64,000 bases of DNA from CAUJIW01 sp963205175 (GTDB lineage: Bacteria > Pseudomonadota > Alphaproteobacteria > Sphingomonadales > Sphingomonadaceae): assembly GCA_041060555.1 (NCBI GenBank), contig JBEUDS010000017.1; one strand, written 5' to 3'. Shown piece after piece: positions 58,939-64,000 of this stretch (positions within the stretch are counted from its first letter, which is position 1; every line of letters begins with the position of its first letter). A program made the position numbers and the translations under genes. The notes beneath the pieces were generated by a model. The model did no database searches, was not told the DNA's origin, and saw only the letters and a program-made list of their open reading frames with translations.

Positions 58939-60291
58939 TCAGGCGGCCCGCGCCGCGGCAGGACGCCGCCGCCGGCGGCGGCGGGGTGCCTGGGCGCGGT
59001 TGTCGCCCTCCGCCTCGCCGGTGGCGGCACGCGCTGCGGCATGCCCCGCGCCGTGACCGGTGCCGCGATGGGCATTGTGCGGTTTGGTTGCCGAACGCGC
59101 GGGGGCAGGCTTGGCGGGCGCGGCCTTGGCGGGCGCGCTGGCGGCGGCCGCCGGGGCACTGGCGCCCAGCGGGCTGGCAACCACCGGGATCGACTGGCCG
59201 ATCAGTTTCTCGATCGCCTTGAGATAGGGCCGCTCGTCGCCGGCGCAGAAGGAGATGGCGATGCCCGACGCGCCGGCGCGCGCCGTGCGGCCGATGCGGT
59301 GCACATAGGATTCCGGCACATTGGGCAGCTCGTAATTCACCACATGGGAGACGGCATCGACGTGGATGCCGCGTGCGGCGATGTCGGTGGCGACCAGGAT
59401 CGGCGTCTTGCCGTCCTTGAACTCGGCCAGCGCGCGGGTGCGCTGGGCCTGGCTCTTGTTGCCGTGCAGGGCGACGGCGGCGAGCCCGGCCTGGCCCAGG
59501 ATGCGCACCAGCTTGTCGGCGCCATGCTTGGTGCGGGCGAACACCAGCGCCCGGTCGACGTCCTTGGCCGCCAGCGTGTGCACCAGCAGGCGCTTCTTGA
59601 GGTCGGGCTCGGCGAAGATCACCTGCTGGGCGACCTTCTCGGCCGTGGAGGCGACCGGAGTCACCGCCACTTCCACCGGCTCGTGCAGGAAGCCGTCGGC
59701 CAGCTGACGGATGCTCTGTGGCAGGGTGGCGGAGAACAGCAGCGTCTGGCGGCGCTTCGGCAAGGCGCCGGCGATGCGCTTGAGCGGCTGGATGAAGCCC
59801 ATGTCGAGCATCTGGTCGGCCTCGTCGAGCACCAGCGCCTCCACCTCGTCGAGGCGGACGGTGCCCTGGCCCATGTGGTCGAGCAGGCGGCCGGGGGTGG
59901 CCACCAGCACGTCGAGGCCGGCGGCGAGCGCCTGGCGCTGGGCACCCATCGGCACGCCGCCGAACACGCAGGCGATCTTCAGCGAGGTGCCGTGGGCGAA
60001 CTGGCGGAACTGAACCATGATCTGGCTGGCCAGCTCGCGCGTCGGGCTGAGCACCAGCACACGCGCCGCCTTGTAGCTGACGCGCCTGGGCTCCTTGAGC
60101 AGCCGGTGCAGCAGCGGCAGCGCGAAGGCCGCCGTCTTGCCGGTGCCGGTCTGGGCCAGACCCAGCAGATCGCGGCCGTCCAGCAGGTGCGGGATCGACT
60201 GGGCCTGGATCGGCGTCGGGGTGGCATAGCCATGGCGGGCCAGCGCGTCGAGCAGCGTCGGGTGCAGGCCAAGAGAGGAGAATTCAGACAT
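58939..60291 (-). CDS. DEAD-box RNA helicase (RhlE-like)
   Basis: The 450-aa helicase remodels RNA, typically in ribosome assembly, mRNA decay or cold growth. Motifs: Q motif near 25-30, Walker A AQTGTGKT at 46-53, DEAD at 157-160, SAT at 188-190, and HRIGRTARAG in domain two. From about 375 the tail is Ala/Pro/Lys-rich and ends with a run of arginines, suited to unspecific RNA binding. It is close to RhlE but the exact subgroup is not certain. The gene has a leader of about 215 nt and a repeat-bearing 3' UTR. Confidence 0.95.
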   Translation of the reverse strand: MSEFSSLGLHPTLLDALARHGYATPTPIQAQSIPHLLDGRDLLGLAQTGTGKTAAFALPLLHRLLKEPRRVSYKAARVLVLSPTRELASQIMVQFRQFAHGTSLKIACVFGGVPMGAQRQALAAGLDVLVATPGRLLDHMGQGTVRLDEVEALVLDEADQMLDMGFIQPLKRIAGALPKRRQTLLFSATLPQSIRQLADGFLHEPVEVAVTPVASTAEKVAQQVIFAEPDLKKRLLVHTLAAKDVDRALVFARTKHGADKLVRILGQAGLAAVALHGNKSQAQRTRALAEFKDGKTPILVATDIAARGIHVDAVSHVVNYELPNVPESYVHRIGRTARAGASGIAISFCAGDERPYLKAIEKLIGQSIPVVASPLGASAPAAAASAPAKAAPAKPAPARSATKPHNAHRGTGHGAGHAAARAATGEAEGDNRAQAPRRRRRRRPAAARAA

Positions 60292-60513
60292 AGTGGTCTT
60301 TTGCTTTCAGATGAAGAATCCGGTGCTGCGCGTCGCAACACCGCACGGCCCGGCGCAGCTCATGGCGGCGCCAGACGGAAGGGTGATGACCTTCCGCGTG
60401 ATCAGGATGGCCGGTGGAAACACGTCAACGCGCTCTTGATTGGCAGCGGGGTCACAAGGGGCCCGCGCGGTCACGCGACCGGAGCACGTCGGTTGCTGCA
60501 CTGCAGCGCCGTT

Positions 60514-60542
60514 TCTATGACGGAAACGCCATGGCAAGTCAA
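60514..60542 (-). promoter_or_regulatory. promoter of the DEAD-box helicase gene
   Basis: Leftward TTGACT (60542-60537) and CATAGA (60519-60514) are 17 bases apart; the sequence TTGACTTGCC matches the extended -35 seen before rplU and argD. Transcription from about 60507 would give a leader of about 215 nt (60292-60507) that holds no gene. Confidence 0.55.
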
Positions 60543-60583
60543 AGAAATTCGCGGCGTTGCCGGGCGACGGCGGCATTCCGACA

Positions 60584-60612
60584 TTGACTTGGCGTGCCAC
60601 CGCCCGCAAATA
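60584..60612 (+). promoter_or_regulatory. promoter of argD-argF-hslO
   Basis: TTGACT (60584-60589) is followed 17 bases later by CAAATA (60607-60612), a weak -10. The extended -35 TTGACTTGGC is the same as for rplU. The promoter is back to back with the leftward helicase promoter, 41 bases between -35 boxes. A start near 60619 gives a leader of about 85 nt. Confidence 0.5.
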
Positions 60613-60703
60613 GCCGGTTCCGGGATGGCGGTCGCGCGCGGCCGCCTTTTGTCGTTTTGCCCTTGGGCGGCCCGGAGAGTCGCCCGTCGTTTGGAGGCCT
60701 GTC

Positions 60704-61888
60704 ATGATTTCGAGCGTGATGCCAACCTATGCACGGCCGGACATCGAGATGGTCCGCGGTGACGGCGCCTATCTGTTCGACTCCAAGGGGCGAAAGTACC
60801 TCGATTTCATCGCCGGCATCGCCGTCAATGCCTTCGGCCATGGCCATCCGCACCTCGTGGAGGCGCTCAAGCGCCAGGCCGAGACGCTGTGGCACACCTC
60901 CAATCTTTACCGCATTCCCGGACAGGAGAAGGTCGCCGAGCGGCTGAAGGCGGCGACGTTCGCCGACACCATGTTCTTCACCAATTCGGGCACCGAGGCG
61001 GTGGAATGCGCGCTCAAGGCCTGCCGGCGTTACCACTATGTCAACGGCCAGCCGGAGAAGTACGGCTTCATCGCCTTCGACAACGCCTTTCACGGCCGTT
61101 CGATGGGCGCCATTTCCGCCAGCAGTCAGAAGAAGCTGCGCGAGGGCTTCGAGCCGCTGCTGCCGGGCTTCAAGTTCGCGCCGTTCAACGATCTGGCCGC
61201 CACCGAGGCGCTGATCGATGAGCATACCGGCGGCATCATCGTCGAGCCGATCCAGGGCGAGGGCGGCATCGCCATGGCGACGCCCGCGTTCATGAACGGC
61301 CTGAAGGTACTGTGCGACAAGCATGGCCTGCTGCTGATCCTTGACGAGATCCAGTGCGGCATGGGCCGCACCGGCAAGCTGTTCGCCTACGAGCATTACG
61401 ACATCAAGCCGGACATCATGACGGTGGCCAAGGGCATCGGCGGCGGCTTTCCGCTCGGCGCCTGCCTGACCACCGAGGCGGTGGGCGTCACCATGTCGGC
61501 CGGCACCCATGGCTCCACCTACGGCGGTAACCCGCTGGGCATGGCGGTGGCCGACGCGGTGCTGGACCTGATGCTGGAACCGGGCTTCCTCGACCAGGTG
61601 ACCGCCACCGGCGAGCGGCTGGCCCAGGCGCTGGGTCAGATGATCCCCAACCATGACGACGTGTTCGCCGCCGCCCCGGTGCGGGGCATTGGCCTGATGC
61701 GCGGCCTGCAGCTCAAGGTGCCCAACCGCGATTTCGTCGGCCACGCCCGTGGCGAGGGCATCCTGGCGGCGGCCGCCGGCAGCGACGTCATCCGCCTGAT
61801 GCCGCCGCTCAACATCGGGCAGGCGCACATCGACGAGGCGGTGGAACGGCTGTCCGCCGCCGCCCGCTCCTTCCCGCGGGGGTCGTGA
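60704..61888 (+). CDS. argD: acetylornithine aminotransferase
   Basis: The 394-aa PLP enzyme converts N-acetylglutamate semialdehyde to N-acetylornithine in arginine synthesis. The PLP lysine is K243 in MTVAKGIGGGFPLGA; other marks are TNSGTEAVECALKACRRYH, FHGRSMGAISASSQKK and VEPIQGEGGI. TTTGGAGG precedes the start. It overlaps argF and forms the argD-argF-hslO operon usual for Alphaproteobacteria. Confidence 0.97.
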   Translation: MISSVMPTYARPDIEMVRGDGAYLFDSKGRKYLDFIAGIAVNAFGHGHPHLVEALKRQAETLWHTSNLYRIPGQEKVAERLKAATFADTMFFTNSGTEAVECALKACRRYHYVNGQPEKYGFIAFDNAFHGRSMGAISASSQKKLREGFEPLLPGFKFAPFNDLAATEALIDEHTGGIIVEPIQGEGGIAMATPAFMNGLKVLCDKHGLLLILDEIQCGMGRTGKLFAYEHYDIKPDIMTVAKGIGGGFPLGACLTTEAVGVTMSAGTHGSTYGGNPLGMAVADAVLDLMLEPGFLDQVTATGERLAQALGQMIPNHDDVFAAAPVRGIGLMRGLQLKVPNRDFVGHARGEGILAAAAGSDVIRLMPPLNIGQAHIDEAVERLSAAARSFPRGS

Positions 61889-62823
61889 TGATGGTGCGGC
61901 ACTTCCTCGACTGGACCGCCCCCGGCGCGCCCGCCATCCGGGCGATGCTCGACGAGGCGCACCGGCGCAAGCAGGCCCGGCGCGGCATGCCCAGGGGCCG
62001 GCCGGACCACGACCGGCCGCTCGACGGCCATACGCTGGCGATGATCTTCGAGAAGCCCTCGACCCGCACCCGGGTGTCGTTCGACATGGCGATGCGCCAG
62101 CTCGGCGGTTCGGCGCTCAACCTGTCGTCGTCGGAACTGCAACTCGGCCGGGGCGAGACCATCGCCGACACCGCCCGCGTGCTCTCCCGCATGGTCGATG
62201 CGATCATGATCCGCACCAATGGTCACGACAAGATCGAGCAGCTCGCCGAGTACGCCCACGTGCCGGTGATCAACGGGCTTACCGACCACAACCATCCCTG
62301 TCAGGCACTGGCCGACGTGATGGCGGTGGAGGAGCGGCTGGGCAATGTGCGCGGCACCACCTGGGCATGGCTGGGTGATGGCAACAACATGGCCCACTCG
62401 ATCATCGAAGCTGGCAGCCTGCTGGGCTTCACCGTGCGGCTGGGCGTGCCGGCCGACTATGAGCCGGAGCCGGCGGTGGTCGCCCAGGCCCGCGCGCTGG
62501 GCGCCACGGTCGAGATCGTCCGCGATGCCCGCGCGGCGGTGGACGGTGCCGATGTCGTGCTCACCGACACCTGGGTGTCGATGGGCCAGGCCGGCGGCGA
62601 GGCCAAGCTTGCCGCCATGGCGCCCTATCAGGTGACACCGGCGCTGATGGCGCTGGCCCGGCGCGAGGCGGTGTTCCTGCACTGCCTGCCGGCGCATCGC
62701 GGCGAGGAAGTGATGGATGCCGTCATGGACGGTCCGCAGTCGCTGGTGTGGGACGAGGCGGAAAACCGCCTGCACGCCCAGAAGGCGGTGCTGCTGTGGT
62801 GCCTGGGAGTGCTGGAAGCGTGA
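61888..62823 (+). CDS. argF: ornithine carbamoyltransferase
   Basis: The 311-aa enzyme makes citrulline from ornithine and carbamoyl phosphate. Carbamoyl-phosphate binding EKPSTRTRVSFDMAM and the HCLPAHRGEEV catalytic motif are intact, as is the ornithine loop VLTDTWVSMGQ. GTG at 61885, ATG 61888 and ATG 61891 are all in frame; ATG 61888 overlaps the argD TGA and is chosen. The stop overlaps hslO. Confidence 0.97.
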   Translation: MMVRHFLDWTAPGAPAIRAMLDEAHRRKQARRGMPRGRPDHDRPLDGHTLAMIFEKPSTRTRVSFDMAMRQLGGSALNLSSSELQLGRGETIADTARVLSRMVDAIMIRTNGHDKIEQLAEYAHVPVINGLTDHNHPCQALADVMAVEERLGNVRGTTWAWLGDGNNMAHSIIEAGSLLGFTVRLGVPADYEPEPAVVAQARALGATVEIVRDARAAVDGADVVLTDTWVSMGQAGGEAKLAAMAPYQVTPALMALARREAVFLHCLPAHRGEEVMDAVMDGPQSLVWDEAENRLHAQKAVLLWCLGVLEA

Positions 62824-63749
62824 GCAGCGAGGCGATCCTGCTGGATAGCACCAACGTCGCCGACGTGGTGTTGCCGTTTCAGGTCGACGGGCTCGACGTG
62901 CGCGGCCGCATCGCCCGCCTGGGGCCGACGCTGGACGCGGTGCTGGCGGCGCATGCCTATCCGGCGGCGGTCGCCCGGCTGCTGGCCGAGGCGCTGACGC
63001 TCACCGCGCTGCTGGGTTCGGTGCTGCGCGAGGAGGGCGGCCAGCTCACCTTGCAGGCCAAATCGAACGGGCCGGTGAGCCTGCTGGTCACCGACTACAA
63101 GGCGCCGGGCGAGGTGCGTGGCTATGCCGAGTTCGACCCGGAGAAAATCGCCGGCATCGAGCCGGGCGCGTCGCTGCCCGAGCTGTTCGGCGAGGGCTAT
63201 CTGGCGCTGACCGTCGACCAGACGGCGAGCAATGACCGCTACCAGGGCATTGTCGCGCTGGAAGGCGCCAGCCTGGCGGAAGCCGCCGGCAGCTATTTCG
63301 AGACCTCCGAGCAGCTGCCATCGCGTGTCAGGCTCGCGGTGCGCCACGACGGGCTGGCCAACCGCTGGTATGCCGGCGGCCTGCTGATCCAGCATCTGCC
63401 GCGCGGCGAGGAAGGCGCGCAGCGCCTGTTCGCCGCCGATGCGCCGCATCCCAACTGGCAGCACGCCACGGTGCTGGCCGACACGCTGCGCGACGAGGAA
63501 CTCACCGATCCCAGCCTGACGCTGGAGACCGTGCTGTGGCGGTTGTTCCATCAGGACCAGCCGCGCATCTACACGCCGATCGTCATCACCAAGGGCTGCC
63601 GCTGCACGCGCGAGCGCATCCAGTCGGTGCTGCGCCAGTTCAGCTTCAACGAGCTGATGGACATGCGCGAGCCCGACGGCGCGATCCGCGTCAACTGCGC
63701 GTTCTGCTCGAAGGATTTCGTGTTCGAGCGCCCGGCCGAGAAGGACTGA
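62820..63749 (+). CDS. hslO: redox-regulated chaperone Hsp33
   Basis: The 309-aa holdase is switched on by oxidation. The zinc/redox cysteines are C260 and C262 (GCRCTRE) and C293 and C296 (NCAFCSKDF), the CXC...CXXC pattern of the family. The N-terminal chaperone domain reads LPFQVDGLDVRGRIARLGPT with SNGPVSLLVTDYKAPGEVRG. GTG at 62820 overlaps the argF TGA. Co-transcription with argD and argF is common in this class. Confidence 0.96.
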   Translation: MSSEAILLDSTNVADVVLPFQVDGLDVRGRIARLGPTLDAVLAAHAYPAAVARLLAEALTLTALLGSVLREEGGQLTLQAKSNGPVSLLVTDYKAPGEVRGYAEFDPEKIAGIEPGASLPELFGEGYLALTVDQTASNDRYQGIVALEGASLAEAAGSYFETSEQLPSRVRLAVRHDGLANRWYAGGLLIQHLPRGEEGAQRLFAADAPHPNWQHATVLADTLRDEELTDPSLTLETVLWRLFHQDQPRIYTPIVITKGCRCTRERIQSVLRQFSFNELMDMREPDGAIRVNCAFCSKDFVFERPAEKD

Positions 63750-63920
63750 GGGCGGGCCGCGCCGCCGGCGTCGTTAAGGCGCGCTTAAACTCGTGATGCT
63801 AACACCCCGTTGATGCACGCGTGGGGTCGATATGCAGAATGAGGCTGTTCAACGCTGGTGGGGGCCGCGGTTGGTTAGCGTCCGCGCTCGTGGTGTAATT
63901 TCCGGTGTAGGCGATGGTGT

Positions 63921-63952
63921 ATTCCGGGGTGGGGCATGCCCCACCCCGGAAT
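63921..63952. other. 32-bp perfect palindrome after hslO
   Basis: ATTCCGGGGTGGGGCA followed at once by its exact reverse complement makes a perfect 32-bp palindrome with no spacer, 171 bases after the hslO stop. There is no U tract on either side. It could be a Rho-assisted terminator, a cruciform or part of a dispersed repeat. The rest of 63750-64000 shows no gene that I can support. Confidence 0.8.
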
Positions 63953-64000
63953 GCGGCGTCGCTGGTGGCCACCGGGTTCATCGTTATGGTGGAGTTTGCA

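Noticed and set aside
58734..59180. Coding through the tandem repeats
   Set aside because: Several frames are open through the array because the unit lacks stops, but the 25-base period changes frame each copy and no frame has a start with a binding site; the array follows the helicase stop.
63799..63981. 60-codon minus-strand frame at the right edge
   Set aside because: It runs through the perfect palindrome, has no recognisable domain and no supported start.

Overview
The window is high-GC Alphaproteobacterial chromosome. The housekeeping block on the right (rplU-rpmA, obgE, proBA, nadD-rsfS-rlmH, an EnvC-like gene, ctpA, a divergent polysaccharide deacetylase, argD-argF-hslO) has gene order and protein types typical of Rhodospirillales-like and rhizobial relatives; I cannot name a genus. 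No rRNA operon or CRISPR array is present.

Bases 1 to about 40.4 kb are a tailed-phage prophage whose left end lies outside the window. Late genes run leftwards on the minus strand: terminase small and large subunits (18.8-19.4 kb), gpW-like joiner, portal, a protease-major capsid fusion, DUF2190, head-tail joining proteins, tail terminator, tail tube, a tail-assembly chaperone pair joined by an apparent -1 programmed frameshift (9.26-9.92 kb), tape measure, and a four-gene tail tip in the order of the Rhodobacter gene transfer agent (DUF2460, DUF2163, NlpC/P60, host-specificity protein). A small plus-strand pair (19.5-20.3 kb) and an unrecognised minus-strand gene (20.4-21.2 kb) separate this block from the DNA-metabolism block (21.3-32.5 kb): ParB-MTase fusion, RuvC-like nuclease, a gap with an iteron-like array, a primase-helicase fusion, PD-(D/E)XK nuclease, DEAD/DEAH helicase, a small single-strand-binding-like protein, a RecA-like (Sak4-type) ATPase and an excisionase-like HTH protein.

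From 32.6 to 40.4 kb lies the lysogeny and cargo region: an unrecognised two-gene cassette (32.64-34.76 kb), a DUF2188 protein, an XRE repressor with an ImmA-type metalloprotease and visible operator sites, an HTH/coiled-coil protein of unknown role, and a four-gene operon carrying DUF2924 and a large serine recombinase, the likely integrase. Between the recombinase operon and tRNA-Ser(CGA) sits an HTH regulator with a SulP anion transporter, behind a strong sigma70-type promoter; it has lower GC than the host block and may also be acquired.

From 43.06 kb onward the sequence is core chromosome: tRNA-Ser(CGA) with its terminator, an amidase, the rplU-rpmA operon, a tightly overlapping obgE-proB-proA-nadD-rsfS-rlmH-envC-ctpA run, a CbrA-like transporter/histidine kinase/receiver hybrid, a DEAD-box RNA helicase and the argD-argF-hslO operon. 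The helicase gene is followed, before its terminator, by six 25-bp tandem repeats, each able to form a GNRA-capped hairpin in the mRNA 3' UTR. The window ends with a perfect 32-bp palindrome.

The most interesting items are the repeat-bearing 3' UTR of the helicase mRNA, the uncharacterised cassette beside the phage repressor, the carbohydrate-binding-like insertion inside the DUF2163 tail protein, the slippery-site chaperone gene, and the iteron-like array beside the phage primase-helicase.
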